Part shown: positions 8,709 through 17,551 of the stretch, piece by piece
Position numbering within the stretch: position 1 is the stretch's first letter
How the letters are laid out: each line of letters begins with the position of its first letter
Source of the DNA: Paraburkholderia sp. BCC1884
GTDB lineage: Bacteria > Pseudomonadota > Gammaproteobacteria > Burkholderiales > Burkholderiaceae
Length of the DNA: 64,000 bases
Direction: 5' to 3'
Assembly: GCF_900996225.1 (NCBI RefSeq)
Contig: NZ_CAAJGL010000112.1
Span: forward strand, 124,001-188,000
Translations under genes and position numbers: made by a program
Notes under the pieces: model-generated
Database searches by the model: none
Seen by the model: the letters and a program-made list of their open reading frames with translations, nothing else
Told to the model about the DNA's origin: nothing

Positions 8709-9347
8709 ATGGCAACACACCATGCATTACGCAATAGCGCGCCACCGGCCAGGCCAGCCAGCCGCACGATCCATCCGGTATGGGTACGCGTGACCCATTG
8801 GCTCAACGCACTCGCGGCCATTCTGATGATGCTGTCCGGCTGGCGCATCTACGACGCCTCGCCGATTTTTCCACCGTTCCGTTTCCCGCCTTCGATCACG
8901 CTCGGCGGCTGGCTCGGCGGCGCGCTGCAATGGCATTTCGCGGCGATGTGGTTGCTGGTGTTCAACGGCCTGCTGTATCTCGCGTTGAATCTCGCGAGCG
9001 GTCGTTTCTCGCGCAAATTTCTGCCCGTGTCGCCGCGCGCCGTGTTGCGCGACTTCATCGCCGCGCTGACCGGCAAGCTGTCGCATGCCGATCTCAGCAT
9101 TTACAACGCGGTGCAGAAATTCGCTTACCTGTTCGTGGTGTGCGACCTGATCGTTCTGGTGTTGTCCGGCCTCGCGATCTGGAAGTCGGTGCAGTTTCCG
9201 CTGCTGCGCGATCTGATGGGCGGCTACGACAACGCCCGCATCGTCCACTTCTGCGCGATGTCGCTGATGGCTGCGTTCATCGTGGTGCATCTGGCGATGG
9301 TGGCGCTCGTGCCGCGCTCGCTGCTCGCCATGCTGCGCGGACGCTGA
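8709..9347 (+). CDS. Cytochrome b/b6-type membrane subunit (YedZ1-like)
   Basis: 212 residues with four to five membrane helices (about 28-48, 63-90, 130-150, 175-205). Candidate haem histidines lie in helix contexts: H of RVTHWLNAL, H of LQWHFAAMWLL, and those of ARIVHFCAM and IVVHLAMVAL. This is the family of b-type cytochromes that pass quinol electrons to periplasmic enzymes. It starts 31 bp after the DUF1223 gene with GGAG ahead and is followed by the molybdoenzyme 33 bp on. It is therefore the likely membrane partner of that enzyme, in the role YedZ/MsrQ plays for YedY/MsrP. Confidence 0.87.
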   Translation: MATHHALRNSAPPARPASRTIHPVWVRVTHWLNALAAILMMLSGWRIYDASPIFPPFRFPPSITLGGWLGGALQWHFAAMWLLVFNGLLYLALNLASGRFSRKFLPVSPRAVLRDFIAALTGKLSHADLSIYNAVQKFAYLFVVCDLIVLVLSGLAIWKSVQFPLLRDLMGGYDNARIVHFCAMSLMAAFIVVHLAMVALVPRSLLAMLRGR

Positions 9348-9380
9348 ACCCATCTGACAAAATGATACGGATACCGAATC

Positions 9381-10172
9381 ATGAACAAACCAACCAGACC
9401 AACCATTGAGAAAGGCCACGCCGGGCTCGACCGCGAATCGATCCTGATCGATGCCCGGCGCGAACTCGCGATGCCGTCGCGTCGCCTGTTCGGAAAACGG
9501 TTACTGACGCTCGGCGGTCTCTCGATGCTGACCGGCTGCTCGCTCACCGACAACGCCTCGGTCAACGCGTTCCTGACGGCCGTCTCCCGCCTGAACGACC
9601 GCGCGCAAGCCGCGCTGTTCGATCCGAAAACGCTCGCGCCGACCTATAGCGAAGCGCAAATCACGCGACCGTTCCCGTTCAATGCGTTCTACGGCATCGA
9701 CGACGTTCCCGAGGTGAACGGCGCCGACTACACGCTGAAGATCAGCGGCCTCGTGACCGGTCAGCGCGCCTGGCGTCTGCCGGATCTGTACGCGCTGCCG
9801 CATGCCGAGCAGATCACGCGACATATCTGCGTGGAAGGGTGGAGCGCGATCGGCCGATGGGGCGGCACGCCGTTCGGCGATTTTCTGCGGCGCATCGGGG
9901 CGGACACGAGCGCGAAATACGTCGGCTTCAAATGTGCCGACGACTACTACGAAAGCATCGACATGGCCACCGCGCTGCATCCGCAGACGCTGCTCACGTT
10001 TTCCTACGACGGCGAGCGGCTGCCCGCGAAATACGGGTTCCCGATGAAGCTGCGCATGCCCACCAAGCTTGGCTACAAGAACCCGAAGCACATCGTCGAG
10101 ATGTTCGTCACTAACACGTACCCCGGCGGCTATTGGGTCGACCAGGGCTACAACTGGTTCGGAGGCTCCTGA
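9381..10172 (+). CDS. Sulfite-oxidase-family molybdoenzyme (YedY1/MsrP-like)
   Basis: 263 residues. The N-terminus carries a twin-arginine export motif, SRRLFGKR (Arg 34-35), then a hydrophobic stretch ending MLTGC (Cys 53), so a Tat-exported lipoprotein is possible. The rest is a sulfite oxidase molybdopterin domain; Cys150 in RHICVEGWSAIGRWGG is the expected Mo ligand. The C-terminal dimerisation domain of true sulfite oxidases is absent, as in YedY/MsrP. Methionine sulfoxide reduction in the periplasm is the best guess because of the cytochrome b partner and the Met-rich peptide that follows. An internal ATG at 9471 is a possible alternative start. Confidence 0.85.
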   Translation: MNKPTRPTIEKGHAGLDRESILIDARRELAMPSRRLFGKRLLTLGGLSMLTGCSLTDNASVNAFLTAVSRLNDRAQAALFDPKTLAPTYSEAQITRPFPFNAFYGIDDVPEVNGADYTLKISGLVTGQRAWRLPDLYALPHAEQITRHICVEGWSAIGRWGGTPFGDFLRRIGADTSAKYVGFKCADDYYESIDMATALHPQTLLTFSYDGERLPAKYGFPMKLRMPTKLGYKNPKHIVEMFVTNTYPGGYWVDQGYNWFGGS

Positions 10173-10241
10173 CGCGCGCGGGTCGGCGCAGGGTTCCAGA
10201 CCCGTCGCGCGACCCCGGGCGGCAGAAGCTTCGGAAAAACA

Positions 10242-10263
10242 CCGGCGTTTTTTCGCCGGCTTT
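10242..10263 (+). terminator. Weak hairpin between molybdoenzyme and Met-rich peptide genes
   Basis: CCGGCG (10242-10247), six T, CGCCGG (10254-10259), then CTTT. A short stem with a weak T tail, 29 bp before the next start. It may act as an attenuator or as an mRNA end that sets different levels for the two products. Confidence 0.4.
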
Positions 10264-10291
10264 GATTGATCTACAACAACGGAGTCATCCC

Positions 10292-10555
10292 ATGAAAAAG
10301 CTCGCAACCACAGCACTCGCACTCGCTCTCCTGACCAGCGGCGGTGCCGCGTTCGCCCAGGCCAGCGGCGCCATGTCCAACGATGCGATGTCGAAAGACA
10401 CGATGTCGAAGGATGCGATGTCGAAAGACACCATGTCGAAGGACGGCATGAAGAAAGACAGCATGAAGAAAGACACGATGAAGCATGACAAGATGAAGAA
10501 GAGCGGTGACGCGATGGGCATGAAGCACGAAGCGTCGGGCGCAATGGCCAACTAA
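10292..10555 (+). CDS. Methionine-rich MXKDX pentapeptide-repeat protein (MrpX-like)
   Basis: 87 residues. A signal peptide (1-22, ending AAFA) is followed by a 65-residue mature part made of the pentapeptide M-x-K-D-x: MSNDA, MSKDT, MSKDA, MSKDT, MSKDG, MKKDS, MKKDT, MKHDK. It holds 12 Met, about 18 percent. The family is known as pentapeptide MXKDX repeat protein. In Azospira a similar Met-rich periplasmic peptide (MrpX) is oxidised by hypochlorite and recycled by YedY1. The neighbouring molybdoenzyme and cytochrome here fit that model. ATG 10292 has GGAG seven bases ahead. Confidence 0.88.
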   Translation: MKKLATTALALALLTSGGAAFAQASGAMSNDAMSKDTMSKDAMSKDTMSKDGMKKDSMKKDTMKHDKMKKSGDAMGMKHEASGAMAN

Positions 10556-10637
10556 CCCGGCAGCGCCGTCGATGCCATCCGCATGAACCCTCCGCGCCGG
10601 CCGACGGCAACGCAAGGTAGAGCAAGGTAGAAGCAGA

Positions 10638-10663
10638 AAGCCGGGGACGTCCCCGGCTTTTTG
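10638..10663 (+). terminator. Terminator of the Met-rich peptide gene
   Basis: AAGCCGGGGA (10638-10647) and TCCCCGGCTT (10650-10659) form a 10-bp stem followed by TTT. It ends the 7848-10555 unit. Confidence 0.88.
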
Positions 10664-10944
10664 TTGCATGGACGCCAAAAAGTTACGATTCTTTCACGCG
10701 ACGCGGTGGGCGCTTACTGCATAATGCGATGCGCGCCCACTATCTGGCGCGTGTTCGCCGCGGACTCACGCCTTTCCAGCGCCGCGGCGTTGTGGCCCCA
10801 GTAGCCATCTATCGTCCTTCAGTTCCACCATCATGTCCGTCAGCCTCGCCCGTCAGACCGCATCGCCGATGCGGTGTCCGCCATCCCGCCACCGGGTCTT
10901 CAGCGGGGGCGCAGCACCTCGAACGGATTGGGCGGGTTGAAGGC
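10664..10944. other. Leader region of the second EamA gene
   Basis: 281 bases after the terminator. The frame of the transporter is open back to 10729, but this part codes for an unusual Pro/Arg/His-rich stretch with no hydrophobic helix. I regard it as non-coding leader. No clear operator or riboswitch is seen. Confidence 0.4.
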
Positions 10945-11886
10945 ATGTCGTTGCAATTTCTCAACCGGTTTTTCGACCGCTTTCCACGTCAGTTCCAGTT
11001 CCGCCTGCCGCAATCGCGCAACGGCCAGATCGCGCTCGCGCTCGCCGTCGTGTATGTCGTATGGGGCTCGACGTATCTCGCCGTGCACGTCGCACTCGGT
11101 TCGTTCCCGCCGCTCCTGCTCTCGGGATTGCGTAATCTGTTCGCCGGCATTGGCCTTTTCATCTTCGCGGCGCGTCGCAATCCGGTCTGGCCGACTTTCG
11201 CCGAAATTCGCAACGCCGGTTTAGTCGGCACGATGCTGGTCGGCTTGTCGAGCGGCATGCTGGCCTATGGCATGCGCACCGTCGGCACCGGCACCGCGGC
11301 CGTGATGGTCGCCACCGTGCCGCTCTTCGCGACGGTGATCGCGGCCGTGGCGGGGCGCAAGATCGGTCGCGGCGAGTGGTTCGCGGTGGGGTTGGGTCTC
11401 GTCGGCATTGCCATCCTGAGTCATGGCGACAGCACGCCGGGTTCGGCGGGCGGCAGTCTGGCGATTCTGTGCGGCGCACTCTTCTGGGCGGGCGGCGCGC
11501 ATCTGGCCGGGCGCCTCAAGCTGCCTTCGGACCTGTTTCTGTCGACCTCGCTGCAAATCGGCCTGGGTGGCGCAATGTCGACGATGGTCGCGTGTGTCTC
11601 CGGCGAACGCATGCAGGAGGTGCATTTTCTGCCGGTGCTGGCGTTCGTTTATCTGATGCTGATCGGCACGATGGCGGCGTACGTGGCGTACGGGTTTCTG
11701 ATCCGCCACACGAGTCCGATCATCGCCAGCAGTTGCATGTACGTAAATCCGGTGGTCGCAGTGGCGCTCGGCGCGCTGCTGCTCGGCGAGCCGGTTACGC
11801 ACTCCACGGTGATCGCGACCGTGGTGATTCTGGCGAGCGTCGGCCTGTCTTTCTGGTTCGATTACCGCAAGAAGGCGCTCGTTTAA
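10945..11886 (+). CDS. EamA-family transporter (YedA-like)
   Basis: 313 residues with two EamA repeats of about five helices. The first repeat begins with IALALAVVYVVWGSTYLAVHVALGSFPPLLLSG, characteristic of the YedA/PecM-type branch. The start ATG 10945 is chosen because translation from upstream starts would add a non-hydrophobic Pro/Arg-rich tail unlike the family. Substrate is unknown; relatives export amino acids, purines or pigments. Monocistronic; it converges with fadH, stop codons 45 bp apart. Confidence 0.82.
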   Translation: MSLQFLNRFFDRFPRQFQFRLPQSRNGQIALALAVVYVVWGSTYLAVHVALGSFPPLLLSGLRNLFAGIGLFIFAARRNPVWPTFAEIRNAGLVGTMLVGLSSGMLAYGMRTVGTGTAAVMVATVPLFATVIAAVAGRKIGRGEWFAVGLGLVGIAILSHGDSTPGSAGGSLAILCGALFWAGGAHLAGRLKLPSDLFLSTSLQIGLGGAMSTMVACVSGERMQEVHFLPVLAFVYLMLIGTMAAYVAYGFLIRHTSPIIASSCMYVNPVVAVALGALLLGEPVTHSTVIATVVILASVGLSFWFDYRKKALV

Positions 11887-11931
11887 TTTCAGTTGGAGTC
11901 TTGCCGCAGTCGCGCTGCGCGACGACTGGCT

Positions 11932-13971
11932 TCACAACGCCGCCGCCACTTCCGCGCCTTCGCGGATCGCGCGTTTCGCGTCCAGTTCGGTCGCCACCCT
12001 GGCGCCGCCAATCACGTGATAGCGGGGGCCACCGGCTTGCGCCGTCGCGCCGTCGGCCGGATGCAGATCGCGCAGCGACTCCTGCCCCGCGCACACGACG
12101 ATCGTATCGACTTCCAGCCAGTCTTGCGCGCCATCGCGCTCGATCTTCAGGCCACGCGCGCTGATCTCCCGATACGACACACCGCCGAGCATCTTCACGC
12201 CGTTTCTGGCGAGCGTCGCGCGATGCACCCAGCCCGAGGTCTTGCCGAGGCCCATGCCGAGCTTGCCGGCCTTGCGCTGCAGCAGCCAGATTTCACGCGG
12301 CGGTTGCGCCGGCGTGGGTGCCTTGAGGCCGCCGCGTTCCCGCACCGCGAGATCGACGCCCCATTCGTCGAGCCATGCGTCGCGCGGCATCGGCAACGGG
12401 TCGCCCGCACGATGCAGCAAAAACTCGCTGACGTCGAAGCCGATGCCGCCCGCGCCGATCACGGCGACGCGCGCGCCTACCGGTGCGCCACGCAGCACGT
12501 CGACATAGGACAGCACGTTCGGTCCGTCGATGCCGGGAATCGCCGGACGACGCGGCACGATGCCGGTGGCGACGATCACATCGTCGTAGGCGCCCAAGGC
12601 CAGCAAGGCGGGATCGACGCGCGTGTCGAGTCGCACGTCCACGCCGTGGCGCTGCAACTGACTCTGGAAATAGCGGATCGTCTCGCTGAACTCTTCTTTG
12701 CCCGGCACGCGCATCGCCAGATTGAACTGACCACCGATGCTTGCACCCGCATCGAACAGCGTCACGCGATGCCCGCGCGACGCCGCTACCGTCGCCGCCG
12801 ACAAGCCCGCCGGACCGGCGCCGACCACCGCGACCGAGCGCACCGCCTGCGGTCCCGGGACGGGCCGGTAGAGCAGTTCAGTCTCGCGGCCCGCCCGTGG
12901 ATTCACGAGACAGCTAGCGCGCTGGTTCCTGAAGGTGTGATCAAGACAAGCCTGGTTGCATGCGATACAGGTATTGATTTCCTGCGCGCGCCCCTCGGCG
13001 GTCTTCACGACGAACTCAGGATCGGCGAGCAGCGGCCGCGCCATCGAAACCAGATCGCCGGCGCCTTGCGCGAGCAGTGCTTCGGCAACCTCGGGCGTGT
13101 TGATGCGGTTCGAGACGATCACCGGTACCTTGACCGAGGCCTTCAGGCGCGCGCTCAGCGAGGCGAACGCCGCGCGCGGCACCGAGGTGACGATGGTCGG
13201 CACGCGCGCCTCATGCCAGCCGATGCCGGTGTTGAACATCGTCACGCCGGCCGCTTCGAGCGCTTGCGCGACCTGCACGGTCTCTTCCCACGTGTTGCCG
13301 CCTTCGACCAGATCGATCAGCGAAATCCGGTACACCACGATGAAGCGTTCGCCGCACACCGCGCGCACGCGTTCGACGATCTCGCACGCAAGCCGCATGC
13401 GATTCCCGATGCTGCCGCCGTACTGATCGTCGCGTCGATTGGTGCGAGGGCAGAGGAACTGATTGAGCAGATAGCCCTCGCTGCCCATGATCTCGATGCC
13501 GTCATAGCCCGCGCGTTGCGCAAGGCGCGCACAGCGCGCGTAGTCACGCACGGTCTTCGCGATGCCCGCCACGCTCAGCGCGCGCGGCTTGAACTTCGAG
13601 ATCGGCGACTTCAAGGCGGAAGCCGACACCACGAACGGTTGATATCCATAGCGTCCCGCATGCAGGATCTGCAGCGCGATCTTGCCGCCCTCGGCATGCA
13701 CGGCTTCAGTGAGCAAACGATGATTGCGCAGATCGAACACGGAGTTCAGCGTGCCGCCGAACGGCAGCAGCCATCCTTCGCGATTCGGCGAGATACCGCC
13801 CGTGACGATCAGACCGACACCGCCTTTGGCGCGCTCGCGGAAATACGCGGCGAGCTTCGGGTAATGCCAGAAACGGTCCTCCATGCCGGTGTGCATCGAA
13901 CCCATCACCACGCGGTTGCGCAGCCGTGTAAACCCGAGGTCGAGTTCGGCGAGTAAGTGTTGGTAAGACAT
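11932..13971 (-). CDS. fadH: NADPH-dependent 2,4-dienoyl-CoA reductase
   Basis: 679 residues (E. coli FadH is about 672). It reduces 2,4-dienoyl-CoA from unsaturated fatty acids so that beta-oxidation can go on. An old-yellow-enzyme TIM barrel (about 1-340, FMN) is followed by the 4Fe-4S ligands in CIACNQAC...ASCLVNP (about 338-360) and an FAD/NADPH domain (about 375-679) with the GxGxxG motif VVGAGPAGLSAA. The start ATG 13971 gives the usual N-terminus MSYQHLLAELDLGFTRL; the ribosome site is weak. No other fad gene is adjacent. Confidence 0.95.
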   Translation of the reverse strand: MSYQHLLAELDLGFTRLRNRVVMGSMHTGMEDRFWHYPKLAAYFRERAKGGVGLIVTGGISPNREGWLLPFGGTLNSVFDLRNHRLLTEAVHAEGGKIALQILHAGRYGYQPFVVSASALKSPISKFKPRALSVAGIAKTVRDYARCARLAQRAGYDGIEIMGSEGYLLNQFLCPRTNRRDDQYGGSIGNRMRLACEIVERVRAVCGERFIVVYRISLIDLVEGGNTWEETVQVAQALEAAGVTMFNTGIGWHEARVPTIVTSVPRAAFASLSARLKASVKVPVIVSNRINTPEVAEALLAQGAGDLVSMARPLLADPEFVVKTAEGRAQEINTCIACNQACLDHTFRNQRASCLVNPRAGRETELLYRPVPGPQAVRSVAVVGAGPAGLSAATVAASRGHRVTLFDAGASIGGQFNLAMRVPGKEEFSETIRYFQSQLQRHGVDVRLDTRVDPALLALGAYDDVIVATGIVPRRPAIPGIDGPNVLSYVDVLRGAPVGARVAVIGAGGIGFDVSEFLLHRAGDPLPMPRDAWLDEWGVDLAVRERGGLKAPTPAQPPREIWLLQRKAGKLGMGLGKTSGWVHRATLARNGVKMLGGVSYREISARGLKIERDGAQDWLEVDTIVVCAGQESLRDLHPADGATAQAGGPRYHVIGGARVATELDAKRAIREGAEVAAAL

Positions 13972-14298
13972 GCAAAGGGCCGTGTAAGTATTGGACGCGC
14001 ACGAACGATACACCGCCCGCCATGCCAACCCTCCGAGGAAAAATTCTAAATCGGCGCAAGTCATTGCCCCGTAAGACATTCTTCACACACCTTTAGCCTT
14101 ATTCAGCCATGCGGCACACGCATTGCTCAATGCGAGCGTCCACCGACACGGACCGCGCCCTCATGAAACGGGTGCGATGTGCAGCAGGGATAGGAGGGGG
14201 CGCCTTGCTTCGAAGTGCCGTCGAACGGCGCGAGCTTCGAGGCGAAGCACTCACAAATTAACGGGCTGAGAGCCTGAAAATCAACAAAGGTGAACACA
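13972..14298. other. Divergent intergenic region fadH / DUF4397 gene
   Basis: 327 bases that must hold both promoters. I see no convincing ORF, terminator or named operator; no clear FadR-type palindrome is found by eye. Confidence 0.4.
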
Positions 14299-15093
14299 AT
14301 GAAAATGATCCGAACCATGGCAGCAATGGCGGCTGTCGCATCTCTGCTGAGCGCGTGCGGCGGTGGTAGCGACGACGTAGGCAAGGAACTCGGGCTGACC
14401 AATCCGGAGATCCATTTCATCCATGCGATTCCGAGTGGTCCGGCAGTCGACTTCCTCGTGAATGGCACGGCGCCGTCCGGACAGACCAACATCAGCTATA
14501 AGGGTGTGACGAACCTCACCAATATCAACACCGGCTCGACGACCGTCGCTTACTCGGCAACCGGCACGACTACCGCGCTGGCGAGCGGCAACTTCCCCGA
14601 TGTCGCGAAGGGCCACGAATACACGGTGCTGGCCTTGCCCGGTTTGACCGCGCCGGATATCGGCCTGATCGACGATCCGTTCGACAAGGGCCTGCTCTCC
14701 AATAGCGCCCGTCTGCGCGGCTTCAACGCGTCGGCGAATGCGACCAACCTCGATCTGTATCTGGTCCAGTCCGGCAACACCGACATCACCAATGCCTCGC
14801 CGACAATGGCGGGCGTCGCGTTCAAGAATGCCGTGCCGGCCAGCGGCCAGGATTCGATCTATGTGTCCGGCGGCGACTACGTGCTGGTCGCGACGGCGGC
14901 CGGCAGCAAGACGCCGATCTTCCAGTCGCAGGCCTTCTCGCTGTCGAACAATGCGGACTGGCTGGTGACGTCGGTGCCGATCGCCGGCGCCTTGAGTCAG
15001 CTCGTGCCGGGCCAGATCCATCTGCTGGTCGCGCAGAACGGCAACACGACCACGCCGAGCATCGAACTGACGAACACGCTGACGGGCCAATAA
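14299..15093 (+). CDS. DUF4397 domain lipoprotein
   Basis: 264 residues. Lipoprotein signal with lipobox SLLSAC (Cys about 20) followed by GGGSDD, then DUF4397 repeats: the opening PEIHFIHAIPSGPAVDFLVNG and a related block further on (RLRGFNASANATNLDLYLVQSG). This is a beta-sandwich, cell-envelope domain of unknown function. The start ATG 14299 is preferred to the in-frame GTG 14290 because AAAGG then sits at a usable distance. Monocistronic, with a terminator at 15162. Confidence 0.85.
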   Translation: MKMIRTMAAMAAVASLLSACGGGSDDVGKELGLTNPEIHFIHAIPSGPAVDFLVNGTAPSGQTNISYKGVTNLTNINTGSTTVAYSATGTTTALASGNFPDVAKGHEYTVLALPGLTAPDIGLIDDPFDKGLLSNSARLRGFNASANATNLDLYLVQSGNTDITNASPTMAGVAFKNAVPASGQDSIYVSGGDYVLVATAAGSKTPIFQSQAFSLSNNADWLVTSVPIAGALSQLVPGQIHLLVAQNGNTTTPSIELTNTLTGQ

Positions 15094-15161
15094 GCCTGCA
15101 TGACGTGAACGGCATGCGCCACGCGCGCATGCCTGAGGCAACAGTCCTGGGGAGGACGGAG

Positions 15162-15194
15162 CGGCGGTCCACGCGAGTGGGTCGCCGTTTTTGT
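15162..15194 (+). terminator. Terminator of the DUF4397 gene
   Basis: CGGCGGTCCAC (15162-15172) pairs, with two G-T wobbles, with GTGGGTCGCCG (15177-15187); TTTTT follows. It is 69 bp past the stop codon. Confidence 0.8.
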
Positions 15195-15233
15195 TTGCGC
15201 ATTGCGGTGGGGGAGCGCGTTTCAGCGCCCATG

Positions 15234-15264
15234 AAAAAGCCCGCTGCGGTTTCCCGCAGCGGGC
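15234..15264 (-). terminator. Terminator of the entericidin-like gene
   Basis: GCCCGCTGCGG (15239-15249) and CCGCAGCGGGC (15254-15264) form an 11-bp stem; on the minus strand TTTTTC follows. It is 27 bp past the stop codon at 15292. Confidence 0.88.
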
Positions 15265-15291
15265 TCTCTGAAGCGGACCGCTATTCGACGC

Positions 15292-15426
15292 TTACTTGGC
15301 CTGATCCGCCGAGTTCGTAATGGCGTTGCCGCCCTTCGAAATATCCTGGCCGGCTCCTGCCATCGTGTTGCAACCGGCGAGCGCAGCCGTCCCTGCAATG
15401 AGAAGCAAAGCGATCAGTCGATTCAT
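15292..15426 (-). CDS. Entericidin A/B family lipoprotein
   Basis: 44 residues: a short signal MNRLIALLLIAGTAALAGC with lipobox ALAGC (Cys 19), then NTMAGAGQDISKGGNAITNSADQ, the conserved entericidin core (GxGxDIxxGGxAIxxxA). In E. coli entericidins are small lipoproteins of a stationary-phase stress locus. The start ATG 15426 has GGAG ahead (AAGGAGAACTCTC). It has its own terminator. Confidence 0.88.
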   Translation of the reverse strand: MNRLIALLLIAGTAALAGCNTMAGAGQDISKGGNAITNSADQAK

Positions 15427-15674
15427 GAGAGTTCTCCTTGTCGAGAATGCATCGGTTGACGTGCCCATGTCGTGGACCCATGTCTTGCGGCACGCGCTAG
15501 CTACGCTAGCTGTCGTCCGACCGGGGCATGCACCAGTCGATCCGGTCTGATTGCATCTTAAAAAAAGGGCGGGGGCGGCGCTGTCAGTTGCATCGCGATT
15601 TTGTTGTAGGCGCACTCCGGTGTTTGCGTCGGCGCACTCCTACAAGTGAGTCCTGGATGGTGCGCGAAGCCCGG

Positions 15675-17144
15675 CTACACGGCCGTACGCGACGGCGTCG
15701 CCGGCGGCAGATCGATCGAGGGCGTGGCGGTGCTGACGCTCGGCATGACGACATGGATGTCGGTGCCGTTCGGCACGCCGCGCTGGATATCGAAGCGCCC
15801 GCCGTGCGCCGCGACGCGCTGGCGCATGCCCAGCAGCCCATGCGTGTGCGTGCGCGTCAGATCGGCCGGCATGATGCCGACGCCGTTGTCGGCGATATCG
15901 AGCGCCACCTGGCCGTCGCCGACCCGCAAGGCGATCGACACCTTCGAGGCCCGCGCATACTTCGCGGCGTTGGTGAGCGATTCCTGCGCGACCCGGAACA
16001 GCGCGATCTCGGTCTGTTCGTCGAGCTGGATATCGTCGGCGGGCAGGTGCAGGTCGAGCGTCCAGCCGTTGCGCTGCGCGGCTTCGTCGGCGAGTGTGCG
16101 CAGCGCGGTGACGAGCCCGAAGTTGGCCAGCACGGTAGGCCGCATATCTTCGATGATGCGGCGCTTCAACGCGATGCCCTGGTCGAGATTGGCGAGCGCA
16201 CGCCTGAGTTTTTCGGAGATGTCCGGGTCGCTGTCTTTCAGCTTGCGGTTGGCCCACGCCACGTCCATTTTGCTGGCGGTGAGGATCGCGCCGAGTTCGT
16301 CGTGCAGTTCGCGCGCGAGCTGGGTCTTCTCGTTTTCGCTGACGGCCTGCAGATGCCAGCCGAGCGCTTCGAGCTGACGGGTGCGCTCGCCCACGAGCTG
16401 GTCGAGTTCTTCCTGCTGCGTGATCAATTGACGCTGCACGCGCGCCTGGCGATCGAGCTGGATGCCGAGATTGCGAAACAGCAGAATAAACAACACGATG
16501 TTCAGCGCCGACAGGCCCGCCGCGCACAACGTGGAAATGCGTTGATCCGCACGGCTCGCCGCCAGCGCATGCTGTGCGCGACGCTCCTCGTTGTCGCGCA
16601 GCAGGCTCAGCGTGCTGTCCACCAGCGACGCGTCCGCCGGATTCGCTTCGCTCGTGCCGCCGCATGCCGCGAGGTCGAGCGCATTCGGCGCTGCGCGCTG
16701 CAAGGCGGCCGCGCCCGAGCCGATGCGCGCTTCGATCAGCGCGAGAATCTGCGTGAAGCTTGCGAGTTCGGCGCTGTCCGCGTTGCCGCTGCGATAGAAG
16801 CCGTTGAGTTGCTGTTCGCTTTGCCGGATGCGCCCGGCCGTGGCGCAGAAGCCGCGCGCGAAGCTCTCCTGCTTCGTCAGAAGAAACTGGCTTTGCTGGG
16901 CGCTCAGGCGCGACAGCTGACTCGCGAGCGTACTCAATTGCACGGTGACGTCACGTGCTTCGAGCGCGGTTTCATATTCGGCGGCGATGCGCTCGCGCGC
17001 GGTTTCGAGGATCACCAGGCCGCCCACGGTGATTACGATCGCCACGGTCATGGCGATTGCCCAACTGCGATTGCGCATCCAGTGGCTCAGCCGCGCCGTG
17101 GCCCCTGGGTTCTGCACGGTCGACATGTTTTGCGCGTTCTGCAC
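15675..17144 (-). CDS. Sensor histidine kinase, NarX/UhpB type (HisKA_3)
   Basis: 489 residues. Membrane helix 1 (about 28-46), a mainly helical periplasmic domain (about 47-203, CHASE3-like) with Cys at about 100 and 161, helix 2 (about 206-224), a coiled coil, then HisKA_3 with phospho-acceptor His281 in ARELHDELGAI and an HATPase_c domain (N box AQESLTNAAKYA, G box DNGVGI). Kinases of this type act on LuxR-type regulators; the one at 18589 is the natural partner. Start GTG 17144 has AGGAG six bases ahead. It diverges from the DUF1328 genes. Confidence 0.92.
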   Translation of the reverse strand: MQNAQNMSTVQNPGATARLSHWMRNRSWAIAMTVAIVITVGGLVILETARERIAAEYETALEARDVTVQLSTLASQLSRLSAQQSQFLLTKQESFARGFCATAGRIRQSEQQLNGFYRSGNADSAELASFTQILALIEARIGSGAAALQRAAPNALDLAACGGTSEANPADASLVDSTLSLLRDNEERRAQHALAASRADQRISTLCAAGLSALNIVLFILLFRNLGIQLDRQARVQRQLITQQEELDQLVGERTRQLEALGWHLQAVSENEKTQLARELHDELGAILTASKMDVAWANRKLKDSDPDISEKLRRALANLDQGIALKRRIIEDMRPTVLANFGLVTALRTLADEAAQRNGWTLDLHLPADDIQLDEQTEIALFRVAQESLTNAAKYARASKVSIALRVGDGQVALDIADNGVGIMPADLTRTHTHGLLGMRQRVAAHGGRFDIQRGVPNGTDIHVVMPSVSTATPSIDLPPATPSRTAV

Positions 17145-17332
17145 GTTGGGCTCCTGAGTGGGGCATCAGTGTAACGTCCGCTGCGGGCAACGGTGTGCGG
17201 CGTCCGTAACGCGCCTGTAATCCAATGTAAGCGGATTCTCACACGAAAACCGGCGGGCGTCGGAATGCGCTCGCCGCGTCCGGTCGATACGATGAGTCTG
17301 ATCGTTCAACAGTCTTTCGGGAGGAAGCCACC

Positions 17333-17509
17333 ATGCTGAAATGGGCGTTGTTTTTCGCTGTGATCGCAGTGATCGCCGGCCTTCTTGGCTTTACCGGCGT
17401 GGCGGCGGGCGCGGCGGCGATTGCCAAGTTCCTGTTCGTCGTGTTCGTGATTCTGTGCGTGGTGTTCCTCGTGCTCGGCTTCGTCGTGACGAAGAAAATC
17501 GTCGATTAG
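17333..17509 (+). CDS. DUF1328 small membrane protein, copy 1
   Basis: 58 residues, two hydrophobic helices (about 3-24 and 32-52) with the family signature FAVIAVIAGLLGFTGVAAGAA. DUF1328 proteins (YtjA-like) are small inner-membrane proteins often found with stress genes; function is unknown. ATG 17333 has GGGAGGAAG ahead. A second copy follows 42 bp downstream. Confidence 0.88.
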   Translation: MLKWALFFAVIAVIAGLLGFTGVAAGAAAIAKFLFVVFVILCVVFLVLGFVVTKKIVD

Positions 17510-17551
17510 CGCAGCGGACATCCGCCAATACCAACAAGAAGGAGAGTTGCC

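Noticed and set aside
10271..10678. Antisense frames through the Met-rich peptide gene
   Set aside because: The pentapeptide repeat keeps the opposite strand open and yields repetitive Phe/Met or His/Arg sequence. No ribosome site or signal supports expression.
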